Part shown: positions 1 to 8,669 of the stretch, one piece after another
Layout of the letters: every line of letters starts with the position of its first letter
How positions within the stretch are numbered: position 1 is the stretch's first letter
Source: Candidatus Binatus sp.
GTDB lineage: Bacteria; Desulfobacterota; Binatia; Binatales; Binataceae
Assembly (NCBI RefSeq): GCF_030646925.1
Contig: NZ_JAUSKL010000087.1
Span: forward strand, 1-64,000
DNA length: 64,000 nt
Direction: 5' to 3'
Notes under the pieces: generated by a model
What the model saw: the letters and a program-made list of their open reading frames with translations, nothing else
Databases searched by the model: none
What the model was told of the DNA's origin: nothing
Program-made: the position numbers and the translations under genes

Positions 1-341
1 TATGCGTCGAGGCCGACGCCGGCTGGGTTCCGCATTACATGTACCGCATGGATCACGCCTACGACCGCCATCGCTACTGGCTGCCGGCGGGCACGCTCAC
101 CAAAAGGCCGAGCGAATATTTTCGCGAAAATGTGTACACGACTTTTCAGGACGACTACGTCGCTTTCCAGGTCAAGGATCTGTGCAACATCCATCGCCTG
201 ATGTGGGCCAATGACTTCCCGCACAGCGACTCGACCTGGCCGTGGTCGCAGGAGGTGCTGAAGAAGCAGACCGCCGGCCTGACCCAGGACGAGAAGAACC
301 TGATACTGCACGACAACGTCGCGGAGCTCTACGGACTGTAA
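1..341 (+). CDS. Amidohydrolase_2 family protein, C-terminal part
   Basis: The coding frame is open from the left window edge, so the N-terminus lies outside. About 112 residues are visible. The end has the hallmark of amidohydrolase_2 (ACMSD-like TIM-barrel metal hydrolases): a segment ending MWANDFPHSDSTWP, where the Asp of the xxDFPH motif is the usual metal/catalytic Asp, followed by a helix and the terminal NVAELYGL typical of the family. The reaction is probably a hydrolysis or decarboxylation; the substrate is unknown. It is followed 74 bases later by a second amidohydrolase on the same strand, so the two may be co-transcribed. Confidence 0.85.
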   Translation, partial: CVEADAGWVPHYMYRMDHAYDRHRYWLPAGTLTKRPSEYFRENVYTTFQDDYVAFQVKDLCNIHRLMWANDFPHSDSTWPWSQEVLKKQTAGLTQDEKNLILHDNVAELYGL

Positions 342-415
342 AGAGGCTGGTAAGTTCGCTGCAAGTGCAGTAGCGATTTGAACCTAACAGCCAAAAGCCG
401 AATGGAGGTAACCCG

Positions 416-2114
416 ATGGCCGACTACGATGTAGTGGTGAGAAACGGAATGGTGATCGATGGGACCAGGATGCCGCGGTACCGCGCCGATGTCGCGATCA
501 AAGGCGGCCGCGTCGCAGCCATCGGGCGATTCCCCACGGACGCCGGCGCGAAGAACATCGACGCCAGCGGCATGATCGTCGCCCCCGGCTTCGTCGATCT
601 TCACACCCACTATGACGCCCAGTTGTTCTGGGATCCGTACTGCTCGATTTCGAGTTGGCACGGCGTGACCTCGATTGTCATCGGCAACTGCGGCTTCGGC
701 TTCGCTCCGGTGCGTCCCGCCGAACGCGAGCGCGCGATGCAGACCATGACCCGGGTCGAAGCGATTCCCTACGGCGCGATGAAAGCCGGGATGCCGTGGG
801 ACTGGACCACGTTCCCCGAATTCCTCGACAGCATCGACCGCAAGCCGAAGTCGATCAACATCCTGCCCTACATGGCAATCTCGCCGCTGCTGACGTGGGT
901 GATGGGCCTGGAAGCGGCCAAAACGCGGCCGCCGACCGGAGCAGGAAGAGCGCGAAATCTGCCGCCTGCTTGACGAGGCGATGGACGCGGGCGCCTGTGG
1001 ATGGTCGGCCCAGCGCCTGCCTCCCAGCGGTCCCGCCTGTGTGCAGCGCGACTTCGACGGCACGCCGATGGTCTCCGACCTGATGTCGGACGACACCTGT
1101 TACGCGCTGGCGCGCGTGCTCGGCCGGCGCAACGAAGGCTTCATCCAGATGACCCTTGCGACCGAAGACCAGAGCAAGGACATGGCGCACTACGAGAAGC
1201 TCGCCGAACTGAGCGGCCGTCCGGTGCTGTTCAATGTCGTACAGGCGCGCGACGGCCATCCGGAGGTCCATCGCGGCAGTATCGCGTGGCTCGACCGTTG
1301 CCGCCAGCGCGGACTGCGGGTGTACGGGCAAGCAATTACCACCGACACCAACGTGACGTTCTCGTTCGTCGATTGGAACTTGTTCGACGAGGTGCAGGAG
1401 TGGTGCGACGCGACCACCGGCACGACCGAGGAGCGGCTCGCGAAGCTCAGCGATCCGAAGCGGCGCGAGGCGCTCAAGAACGCCCGGACCCCGATGGTCA
1501 TTACCGAGGAGTTCGACCAAATCATCGTGACCCAGGTCGATAGCGAAGCGCTCAAGAAGTTCGAGAACCTGACGCTGCGCGAGATTAGCAAGCAGACCGG
1601 CAAGCATCCGATCGACGTGATGCTCGACATCGCGTGCGCCGATAATCTGCGCGCCGAGTTCTACGCGCCGGGCCCCAACCAGAACATGAAATACATGAAA
1701 GAGATCATCGACGAGCCGTACCTGATTCCGGGCGTTTCCGATGGCGGCGCGCATACCAAGTTCTTGACCGCCGGCCGTTACCCGACCGACTTCATCACCA
1801 AACTGGTCCGCGAGCACAACATGTTGAGCCTCGAGGAAGCGCACTGGCGCTTGAGCGCATTGCCTGCAATGTGCGCGGGCTTCCGCGACCGCGGCACACT
1901 TCGTCCGGGAGCGCCGGCCGACGTCGTGGTTTATGACTACGAGGGTCTGGCGATGCGTCCGATGGAAATCGCCCACGACTTCCCGGGCGGCGAATGGCGG
2001 CGGGTGCAGAAGGCCGACGGCTACAAGGCGGTGCTGGTCAATGGCCAGGTGACGCTCGAGGACGGCGAGCCGACCGGCGCCTCGTCGGGCAGGCTGCTGC
2101 GTCATGGTGCCTGA
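416..2114 (+). pseudogene. Amidohydrolase_3 / D-aminoacylase-like gene with one frameshift
   Basis: A strong GGAGG at 403-407 precedes the ATG. The first frame encodes a D-aminoacylase-like N-terminus: beta-sandwich start MADYDVVVRNGMVIDG, metal motif LHTHYD, and GNCGFGFAP with the conserved Cys. It runs to residue about 172 and then leaves frame. Deleting one G at about 938-939 restores a continuous protein (MGLEAAKTRPPT then EQEEREI) that continues to the SDGGAH catalytic-Asp motif and the normal C-terminus, about 566 residues in all. The rest looks intact, so this is either a very recent mutation or a sequencing error. The two beta-site His ligands of classical D-aminoacylases are not evident. 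The closest relative in the window is the intact gene at 34000. Confidence 0.85.
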
Positions 2115-2172
2115 GTTAACTATTTGATGGCGCGGATTTCCGAGCCCATCCGGTCCTTGTGAAGGTAGCTAT

Positions 2173-2207
2173 CGCGGCCGCCGTCGGCTGATTTGGCGGC
2201 GGCCGCG
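2173..2207. other. GC-rich hairpin between amidohydrolase genes
   Basis: CGCGGCCGCC (2173-2182) is perfectly complementary to GGCGGCCGCG (2198-2207), with a 15-nt loop. No T-run follows on either side, so a classical intrinsic terminator is unlikely. It could be a transcript-stabilising or attenuating structure between the two amidohydrolase genes. Confidence 0.45.
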
Positions 2208-2238
2208 GACCCTAACGAAATCAGCGAGGGCAAGCCCG

Positions 2239-3348
2239 ATGGAAGAATCTTTTTTTTCCGCCGACGGCCATGTGATCGAACCTCCGGATCTGTGGACCAG
2301 CAGGATCGACCCGCAGTTTCGCGAACGCGCGCCGCGCCTCGAAACGCTGCCGGACGGCGACTACTACTTCCTCAACGGCCGCAAATCCACGCCGCTCATG
2401 GGCCTCGAAGGCTCCATGATGAACGAAAAAATTGAAGGGCACATCGATGCCCTCAGGCCTCATCGCTTTGAAGAAGCGCGGCGTGGCGCCTGGGAACCCT
2501 CGGCGCGGCTGGCCGATCAGGATCTCGACAACTTGCGCGCCGAGGTTATCTACCCCGGCGTCGGGCTCGGGTTTTTTGCGCTCAACGATGCGGCTTTCCA
2601 GCGTGCGGTGTTCCGCGCCTACAACGATTGGCTGATTGACTTTTGCCGCTTCTCACCTAATCGCCTGTTAGGCGCCGGTCTGCTCACGGTTAAAGGACCG
2701 ATTGAATGGGCTATCGAAGAAGCCCGGCGCGTGGCCAAGTCCGGCCTCCGCTCCGTATCGATCCAGGCCACCGTGCCGGAGCGTCCGTATGGCAGGTCCG
2801 AGACTTACGAGCCGTTGTGGGCGGCGCTCCAGGATCTTGGCCTGCCGGTGGCCATCCACACCGGAACCGGAGTCGATTTGGGCAAGAGCATGGCCGAACT
2901 GGGTCCCGGCATGTTTGTTCTGGAAAACAAGATCATCGTGATGATGCGCGCGGTGGGCGAACTTATCTGGTCGGGTATTCCGCAACGCTATCCGAAGTTG
3001 CGCTTTGTGCTGGTCGAAGGCGGCATCGGATGGATCGCTTCGCTGCTTCGCTTCATGGACCACTGGTGGGAAGACCATCACCGATGGATGGAGCCTAAGC
3101 TCGATGAACCGCCGAGCGCATATTTCCACCGTCAATTCTGGGCCACGTTCGAGGATGACCGGCCCGGCCTTCTCACTCGCGAACTGCTCAATGTCGATCA
3201 TCTGATGTGGGGCGCGGACTATCCGCACACCGAAGGAACCTTCCCGAACTCGCGAGCGCAAGTGGCGAAGGATTTCAAAGGCATTCCCGTTGCCGAAGTC
3301 TTAAAGATGGTGTCGGTCAACGGAGCAAAATTGTATGGCGTCGCGTAA
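2239..3348 (+). CDS. Amidohydrolase_2 family protein
   Basis: A 369-residue TIM-barrel metal-dependent hydrolase, the usual length for amidohydrolase_2. It begins with the strand-1 metal motif as SADGHVIEPPDLW (the DxHxxEP form). Mid-protein it has PVAIHTGTG with the metal His, then LRFVLVEGGIGWI, and near the C-terminus MWGADYPHTEGT with the catalytic Asp. All the motifs of an active member are present. The start ATG follows a GAGGGCAAGCCC stretch. No substrate can be inferred. Paralogues in this window lie at 1-341, 29386 and 42716, and a dead remnant at about 33830. Confidence 0.9.
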   Translation: MEESFFSADGHVIEPPDLWTSRIDPQFRERAPRLETLPDGDYYFLNGRKSTPLMGLEGSMMNEKIEGHIDALRPHRFEEARRGAWEPSARLADQDLDNLRAEVIYPGVGLGFFALNDAAFQRAVFRAYNDWLIDFCRFSPNRLLGAGLLTVKGPIEWAIEEARRVAKSGLRSVSIQATVPERPYGRSETYEPLWAALQDLGLPVAIHTGTGVDLGKSMAELGPGMFVLENKIIVMMRAVGELIWSGIPQRYPKLRFVLVEGGIGWIASLLRFMDHWWEDHHRWMEPKLDEPPSAYFHRQFWATFEDDRPGLLTRELLNVDHLMWGADYPHTEGTFPNSRAQVAKDFKGIPVAEVLKMVSVNGAKLYGVA

Positions 3349-3398
3349 AGCATGCCGATCGCACCACGCCGCAGGTCACCTCTAAACATGGAACATGA

Positions 3399-3646
3399 TT
3401 AAGCATTGAACGGACGCTTCAGATCGAGTTCGGCCGGGAGATGCTCTCCGCGCTGCAAGCGCATCGCACTTCGTTGGCCGAAAGCATCTACCGAAACCCG
3501 GTCGGCGATTATGTTTCTGCCGACCAGGCCGCCCTTCAGCGACAGCTTTTTTCTGTGACAAACCGCTGATGATGGCGCAGACGGGCGACCTGCCCGAGCC
3601 CGGTGATCGCATCACCAATGCTCACTTCCAATTACTCAATCGATGA
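3399..3646 (+). pseudogene. Remnant of a Rieske aromatic-ring hydroxylase alpha subunit (N-terminus)
   Basis: One frame reads FGREMLSALQAHRTSLAES then IYRNPVGDYVSADQAAL. After a one-base slip in the T-run near 3547 it continues as DKPLMMAQTGDLPEPGDRIT. This is the pattern preceding the Rieske iron-sulphur domain in ring-hydroxylating dioxygenase alpha subunits: a YxDP-like segment, a short helix ending in LF, then a hydrophobic strand, LPEPGDxxT. The Rieske CxH motifs and the whole catalytic domain are absent; a stop comes at 3644-3646. It has no convincing start codon. It is a dead 5' fragment, about 80 residues. The identification rests on pattern memory, not on a search. Confidence 0.5.
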
Positions 3647-3780
3647 GTGTCCCTACTGAAAATCGCGATGAATCGTTGACATTCCTGCGCTGATGCAGGC
3701 GATCGTTTACTTGCTAGTGCGCCGGTTCCGAGGCGGGACCGAGGGTTCGGTACAGGCGGATCGGTGCAGCGGGCTCCTGA

Positions 3781-4417
3781 TTATTCGAACGTAGTCTTCA
3801 GTCGCGCCGCCGCGTTTATGAAGTACTGAAAGCTTTGGTTGTACAAGTAGAACTTGTCCATGCCATTCGCGTCGCGATAGCGAAGCTTCAATCGTCCAGG
3901 ATACACCAATGTATTGAGCGTGTGCTGCGCATCAGCAAACCCATTGGCGCCGACGTTCTCGATCAGCTCCTTCCAATCGCGCTTCGGCATTTCCAGGATG
4001 ATATCCGACGCTTCCTCCGCCTGAGCCGGGCTGAGCTCACGTACATCGCGGTCTCGCGTAGCTCCCCAGACCGATCGATTCGAGGCGGGTAACATAGTCC
4101 CGCACCATCTTCCTCTTTACGCCCGCGACCATTTCGAGGCCCTGATCGTATCGCGCGATGCCGCCGCCCATCAGTATCGCAAGCGCTTCCCAAGTCTGCT
4201 GGCCAAAATACTCGTCGAGGATGAATCGCTCGCCGCCGAGCAAGTAGTTGGTCAGTTCATCGACGCGTTCCGGTTTCTGCGCCAGCATAAACTTGACGTG
4301 CCCTGCGCCATAGGCAAGGTGACGCGTGAGGAGCGCGAACGTCAAACCGCAAAGCCGTTTGTGCAAATGGATGCCGCTCATTGCCGCTCGGACATCAGCC
4401 GCCATCCCGGCATGCAT
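3781..4417 (-). pseudogene. Frameshifted C-terminal part of a helical, possibly ferritin-like protein
   Basis: Two overlapping reading frames join into one protein of about 212 residues if the frame changes near 4050 (SYARPR in the upstream frame, DVRELSPAQAEEA in the downstream one). The protein is almost all helical, with segments such as LTRHLAYGAGHVKFML, WEALAILMGGGIARYDQG and MVRDYVTRLESIGL. The spacing resembles the C-terminal half of ferritin-like or phenylacetate-oxygenase-like diiron proteins, but only one plausible His ligand is visible. An in-frame stop lies shortly before the first ATG, so the N-terminal half is missing. Fold assignment is tentative. No functional partner is next to it. 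Confidence 0.45.
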
Positions 4418-4520
4418 AAGACCCGCACCATCAACCCCTCCGCCTTACGGTACGGACTGTCGCGGAGTAAAACGATACCAACCCAAGCGCGAGCGCGGCG
4501 GCGTGGCGGAGATTTATGCC

Positions 4521-4560
4521 TGACCAATAACGGTCAGGGTGCCGAACAGCAACTGTGTGT
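4521..4560. repeat. Left copy of a diverged 40-bp direct repeat flanking a HEPN-like gene
   Basis: This 40-bp stretch aligns without gaps to 5342-5381 at roughly three-quarters identity, with shared cores TGACCA-TAAC-GTCAG and GCAACTGTG. The left copy starts with a TGACC-N6-GGTCA palindrome. The copies bracket the minus-strand gene at 4560-5293, as expected of target-site or end repeats of a small mobile unit, although 40 bp is long for a target duplication. Confidence 0.5.
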
Positions 4561-5293
4561 CAGCGCGAGAGATCGCGGTGAACGATGTTCAGAATGTTCA
4601 ACCCGCCATGCGCTTCTAGTCGATCGATGCTCATCTTGTTTCGCAATTCGTAGCCGGGATGAATCAAGTTTCTGTACTGCCGTATGGCATCGGTTAACAT
4701 CCCGGCGCTAGCTTCAACGATCTTCAATTCAATAGCCACCTTGATCAGGTCCGAGAGGTCCCACCTCGAAAGGTCAGAGTCTGATGGAGCGCATTTTGCG
4801 CTTCTTGCCTTCGCCTCGTCTTGGCTTAGGCGATCTAAGAGGATCGCTTCTATCGAGCCGCCCGCGAGGATGACTACCGACTTCCAGCATTCCGCGATGA
4901 ACGCCTTCTGAATTTCTATATAGTCTCTTTCAAGGATTGTTCGCAGCGAAGTATCTCTAACAAACTTGAATTCAATACGCTCCCCGACTGGCGCGATGTT
5001 CTTGTCGGTGTCTAGCACAGCCTTCAAACGGGCGATGCATGCGGCCACAACGCCTCGAATTGGAGGGCGTTCAAAGTAATTCGGGTTTCCCTTGAAGGTA
5101 AAGTTCTTAGGTCGAACGGGGGTAAAAGATCGGTAAAGTCTGATCTGATTCTCGCGATTTCGTCCAGTGCGAATTTGCATGCGGCGACCTTTGCGAGGGT
5201 CTCCTTTTCGTGCGCGAGAATCTCCGCCTGCGAAACCAACGAGTCATAGTAGCCTTTTAGTTTCGTCTTTTGTTCATCGCTTAGAGCAGCCAC
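4560..5293 (-). pseudogene. HEPN-like protein, frameshifted
   Basis: It starts at GTG (5293) with GAGGG 7 bases upstream. The first part (MAALSDEQKTKLKGYYDSLV...) is a predicted coiled coil. Near 5110 the frame ends inside PPFDLR and resumes as NFTFKGNPNYFERPP, so one base is missing or two are extra. The joined protein has about 244 residues. The C-terminal half has KSVVILAGGSIEAILL, RWDLSDLIKVAIEL and AIRQYRNLIHPGYELR; RNLIHP resembles the conserved Arg-Asn...His motif of HEPN-type proteins (often RNases or toxin/defence effectors), although the R-to-H spacing is one residue shorter than the canonical R-x4-6-H. Base composition is less GC-rich than the neighbours, and direct repeats flank it, so it was probably acquired by transfer. 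Whether it is still functional depends on whether the frameshift is real. Confidence 0.6.
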
Positions 5294-5341
5294 TTTCTAT
5301 CCCTCGTTTTTGAATTGCTTCTCGGACTTGTTTGCTCCGAC

Positions 5342-5381
5342 TGACCATTAACAGTCAGCCGCGCGAGCGGCAACTGTGCGT
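5342..5381. repeat. Right copy of the diverged 40-bp direct repeat
   Basis: Partner of 4521-4560. It begins with TGACC-ATTAAC-AGTCA, an imperfect version of the left palindrome, and shares GCAACTGTG-GTG with it. A further palindrome, CGAGCGCTCG, lies just downstream at about 5403-5412. Confidence 0.5.
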
Positions 5382-5668
5382 GTTCGAGCGATCGTCGGGC
5401 CGAGCGCTCGAACCTAGTCAACGTCAGACCCTAGTAGACTAAATCAGCCGCGACCCCCTCACCGCGCAGCCCTACCGGGTCCTTGGCGCTCTGACGTCCA
5501 TCAACGCTGCGGCGTCCCACCATACGTGCGCCGGATAGCCCCCTTCCAACATCGCGCGCCCAGGGCAGCGCTATCCAACGTCCGTTGTTCGGGAGCCGCT
5601 GGCCCCGCTGCATATCCGGAAAGGGTCGAAACCTGCCGTTCGGAAATGACGCAGATCAGGCGACGCAA
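5382..5668. other. Non-coding stretch with no recognisable gene
   Basis: The stretch between the repeat and the small ORF at 5669. The only sizeable minus-strand frame (5431-5613, 60 codons) is Arg/Gly-rich, has no recognisable domain and no ribosome binding site, so I do not call it. Its composition is mixed and it may be debris from the same rearrangements that left the neighbouring broken genes. Confidence 0.5.
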
Positions 5669-5893
5669 TTAGGCCGAGGTAGTCGCCGCCCGCAGGAGTC
5701 GTGACACGGTAGCGGGATGGACTCCGAATAGATGCGCCGCGTCTGCGGCCGCTCGCGAGCGTGGATGGGCGAGGGTTTCGATCGGTATCAGCCGGCCCGA
5801 TAGGGTCGTTGGTTGGGCAATTGCCCGAATCGCAGGCATCGTTGCGGCGAGCAGAATCAACCGCGCTGCGAGCAACATCGTCACTCGCTTCAT
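5669..5893 (-). CDS. Small chimeric ORF: signal-peptide-like start, recombinase-type HTH end
   Basis: A strong GAGGAG lies 6 bases before the ATG. The first ~27 residues (MKRVTMLLAARLILLAATMP...) look like a Sec signal peptide. The last ~30 residues read RSRAAADAAHLFGVHPATVS followed by RLLRAA, the helix-turn-helix that ends resolvase/invertase-type serine recombinases. A secreted protein with a DNA-binding tail makes no sense, so this is most likely an accidental fusion of two gene fragments. It lies 81 bases downstream of the P-type ATPase, at the end of the metal-efflux operon. It is expressed if the ribosome binding site is used, but is probably without function. Confidence 0.4.
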   Translation of the reverse strand: MKRVTMLLAARLILLAATMPAIRAIAQPTTLSGRLIPIETLAHPRSRAAADAAHLFGVHPATVSRLLRAATTSA

Positions 5894-5974
5894 CTTTTTC
5901 TCCTCGCGGTTGGCGCCCGTCGCAAAATCTGCGCTGGTCTGGTCGTAAGCTAATCTATGCCAGTTCTTTTCCGA

Positions 5975-8665
5975 TCATTTCCTTTTTGCAAGCTTCCTCA
6001 GCTCCAGCACCGCGAGCGGTATCAGGCCGAGAACTATCCACCAAACGCATTGGGCAAGCGTGACTGGCTCGATCCCAAAGAGCAGCTCCAGCAGCGAAAG
6101 ATGATGGATAATGAGCTGCAATCCAAAGCTCGCGGCCACGACCGCAAACAGCCGGAGATTCGAGAGCAGGCCGATCTCCCATACCGTCCGGACGTTGCTG
6201 CGCGCCCCAAACGAGCGCATCAATTCCGCGATGACCAGCGCGGAGAACGCGGCATTGCGCGCATCCATCACGCTGCCGTCAACGTAGAGCTCCCAGGCGA
6301 AAGCCGTTATCGCGACTCCGGCCGTAAGACATCCCGTCAAAGCGATCAACCCGAAGAACCCGCGATCCATGATCTCGGACTTGGGATCGCGAGGGGGCCG
6401 CGCGAGAACGTCGGCGTCGATCGGGTCGGTCGCGAGGGCCAATGCCGGAAGCCCGTCGGTAACCAGGTTGATCCACAGCAGCTGAATTGGCAGAAGCGGC
6501 AAGGGCCAACCGATCACTGCGGCAATCAGCATTACCGCCAATTCCCCGGCGTTCCCGCCCATCAGGTAACTGAGTGTCTTCACGACATTGTCGTATATGC
6601 CGCGGCCTTCCTCGACGGCCGCGACAATCGATGCGAAGTTGTCGTCCGTCACTATGATGTCGGCGGTCTGCTTCGTCACTTCGGTGCCTGTAATTCCCAT
6701 CGCAACACCGATGGACGATTCCTTGAGAGCTGGCGCATCGTTGACGCCGTCACCGGTCATCGCGACCACGACGCCACGCGCCTTCCACGCGCGAACGATG
6801 CGGAGTTTGTGTTCGGCCGTGGTCCGCGCGTACGCGCACACTCGCTCGACCCGATCCGCGAGTTCAGCATCCGTCATCATCTCGAGATCGCGTCCAACCA
6901 GAACCTGGTCCGCGTGTTCGATGATGCCCAGCTCGCGGCCAATCGCACGTGCCGTGTCGGGATGGTCACCGGTGATCATCACGACCTTGATTCCCGCGAT
7001 TTTGCACTTGCGGATTGCTTCCCGAGCCTCCGCGCGAGGAGGATCCTGCATCCCGACAAGGCCAAGGAGTGTCAGGTCTAGCTCGATGTCTTCGGGTGAG
7101 CCATCTAGCGAAGAGGTGATCGGCGAAAACGAATCGAGTCTCCGCTGCGCGAAAGCGAGCACGCGCAGGGCTTCACTGCCCATCAGCGCACTCGCCTCAA
7201 GCATCCGGGCGCGGTCAGCGTCGCCAAGTTTCGTGACACCGCTCGCGGTGCGAACCTGAGCGCAGCGTTCGAGGATCACCTCGGGTGCGCCCTTGACGAA
7301 CGCCCACGGGTTTTCATCGCGGCGACGAATCACCGTCATTCGTTTCCGATCGGAGCTGAACGGGACCGAGCCCAGCTTCGGCATCGCCGTATCGATTGCT
7401 TCGCGGGAAAAACCCGCCTTCGCGCCCGCGACCAGCAGAGCACCTTCCGTTGGGTCGCCAATCACGGTTTCTCTACCGTCACGCCGCGCAAGCTGCGCAT
7501 CGTTGCAAGCGACAGCCGCGGTAAGGAGGTCGGCAAGCAACGGATCGTTACTAGTCCTCGCTTCGGCGCCATCCGAGAAAATCGAGCCGACGGTTGAGTA
7601 GCCCTCGCCGGTGACGTTGTAATTGCGCGCGCTTGTGATGATCCTGCGCGCAGTCATCTCGCCAACCGTGAGAGTCCCCGTCTTGTCGGTGCAGATGACC
7701 TGGACGCATCCGAGGGTTTCGACCGCCGGCAGTCTGCGCACCAGCGCGTTGCGTCGCGACATCCGCTGTACGCCAAGCGCGAGCGCGATCGTTACGACCG
7801 CGGGCAGGCCCTCGGGGATTGCAGCGACCGCTAGACTCACCGCCCCGAGAAACATCTCGAATGCCGCAACTCCTCGCAGAATTCCCAGGAGGAAGACCAC
7901 GAGGACGATCGCGAAGCAGGCCCACAACAGCCGCTTGCCCACCCCGTCGAGTTTCTGTTGGAGCGGCGTTTCCCCGCTGGAGGCGGTTTCAAGCAGTGTC
8001 GCGATGTGCCCGACCTCGGTGTTCATCCCGGTTGCAATCACCAGCGCGGCGCCCGTGCCGGTGGCGACACTGGTCCCGAGAAAGGCCATGTTGGTCCGTT
8101 CGGCGAGGGGAGCGTCGGCTGAACATTCTCCGGTTCGCTTTTGAACCGGCTCAGACTCGCCGGTAAGAGGAGCCTCGTTGGTCCGGAGCATCGAAGTCTC
8201 GACCAGGCGCGCGTCAGCGGCGATCAGATCGCCCTCGCCGAGAACGAGGAGATCGCCGCGCACGATTTGTGCCGCCGGCACGATTTCGGATTTGCCATCC
8301 CGAATCACGCGAGCGCGCGGCGCCGTAAGGCGCGCCAACGCGGCGACTGCCTGCTCGGCGCGGTACTCCTGAAAAAAACCGATCCCGGCATTCAAGATGA
8401 CGATCGCGATAATTACGGCGCCATCGACGCGTTCGCCGAGCGCCGCGGACACTACCGCGGCTCCGATCAACACCCAAATGACGAGACTCTCGAATTGCCA
8501 CAGGAATATCGTCAATCGCGAGGCATGCTCGGCTTTTCGAATTTCGTTGCGCCCATCGCGCGCAAGTCGGGCGGCGGCTTCGTCGGACGATAGACCGTGC
8601 GCCAAGTCGCTGCGGAGTTCCGAGACGACTTGCGCAACCGTGAGCTCGTGCCAGTGTTGATTCAT
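5975..8665 (-). CDS. P2A-type cation-transporting ATPase (calcium-pump family)
   Basis: A complete P-type ATPase of about 896 residues. In order it shows an N-terminal cation-ATPase domain (MNQHWHELTVAQVV), actuator motif TGESEP (about residue 170), M4 motif AAIPEGLPAVV (about 285), phosphorylation site DKTGTLT (about 328), nucleotide-binding KGAPE (about 458), hinge TGDGVNDAPALK (about 640) and M6 NLVTDGLPALALATDP. The PEGLP and M6 Asn/Asp pattern is that of SERCA/PMR1-type Ca2+ (or Mn2+) pumps, not the CPx heavy-metal pumps. I place the start at the ATG 4 bases after the RND stop; an ATG 45 bases further upstream is in frame but overlaps the RND gene. It is the last clear member of a four-gene efflux operon, an unusual partner for a Cus/Czc-type system. 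Confidence 0.92.
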   Translation of the reverse strand: MNQHWHELTVAQVVSELRSDLAHGLSSDEAAARLARDGRNEIRKAEHASRLTIFLWQFESLVIWVLIGAAVVSAALGERVDGAVIIAIVILNAGIGFFQEYRAEQAVAALARLTAPRARVIRDGKSEIVPAAQIVRGDLLVLGEGDLIAADARLVETSMLRTNEAPLTGESEPVQKRTGECSADAPLAERTNMAFLGTSVATGTGAALVIATGMNTEVGHIATLLETASSGETPLQQKLDGVGKRLLWACFAIVLVVFLLGILRGVAAFEMFLGAVSLAVAAIPEGLPAVVTIALALGVQRMSRRNALVRRLPAVETLGCVQVICTDKTGTLTVGEMTARRIITSARNYNVTGEGYSTVGSIFSDGAEARTSNDPLLADLLTAAVACNDAQLARRDGRETVIGDPTEGALLVAGAKAGFSREAIDTAMPKLGSVPFSSDRKRMTVIRRRDENPWAFVKGAPEVILERCAQVRTASGVTKLGDADRARMLEASALMGSEALRVLAFAQRRLDSFSPITSSLDGSPEDIELDLTLLGLVGMQDPPRAEAREAIRKCKIAGIKVVMITGDHPDTARAIGRELGIIEHADQVLVGRDLEMMTDAELADRVERVCAYARTTAEHKLRIVRAWKARGVVVAMTGDGVNDAPALKESSIGVAMGITGTEVTKQTADIIVTDDNFASIVAAVEEGRGIYDNVVKTLSYLMGGNAGELAVMLIAAVIGWPLPLLPIQLLWINLVTDGLPALALATDPIDADVLARPPRDPKSEIMDRGFFGLIALTGCLTAGVAITAFAWELYVDGSVMDARNAAFSALVIAELMRSFGARSNVRTVWEIGLLSNLRLFAVVAASFGLQLIIHHLSLLELLFGIEPVTLAQCVWWIVLGLIPLAVLELRKLAKRK

Positions 8666-8669
8666 GAGT

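Noticed and set aside
2173-2207. Calling the GC-rich hairpin a rho-independent terminator
   Set aside because: No T-run on either strand.
4298-4711. Plus-strand ORFs across 4298-4711
   Set aside because: They run antisense through the broken helical gene and the HEPN-like gene and have no family pattern.
5431-5613. 60-codon minus-strand ORF
   Set aside because: No ribosome binding site, no domain, composition expected of random high-GC frames.
5957-7081. 374-codon plus-strand frame opposite the P-type ATPase
   Set aside because: Shadow of the ATPase gene, which has every family motif; the plus-strand text has no recognisable domain.
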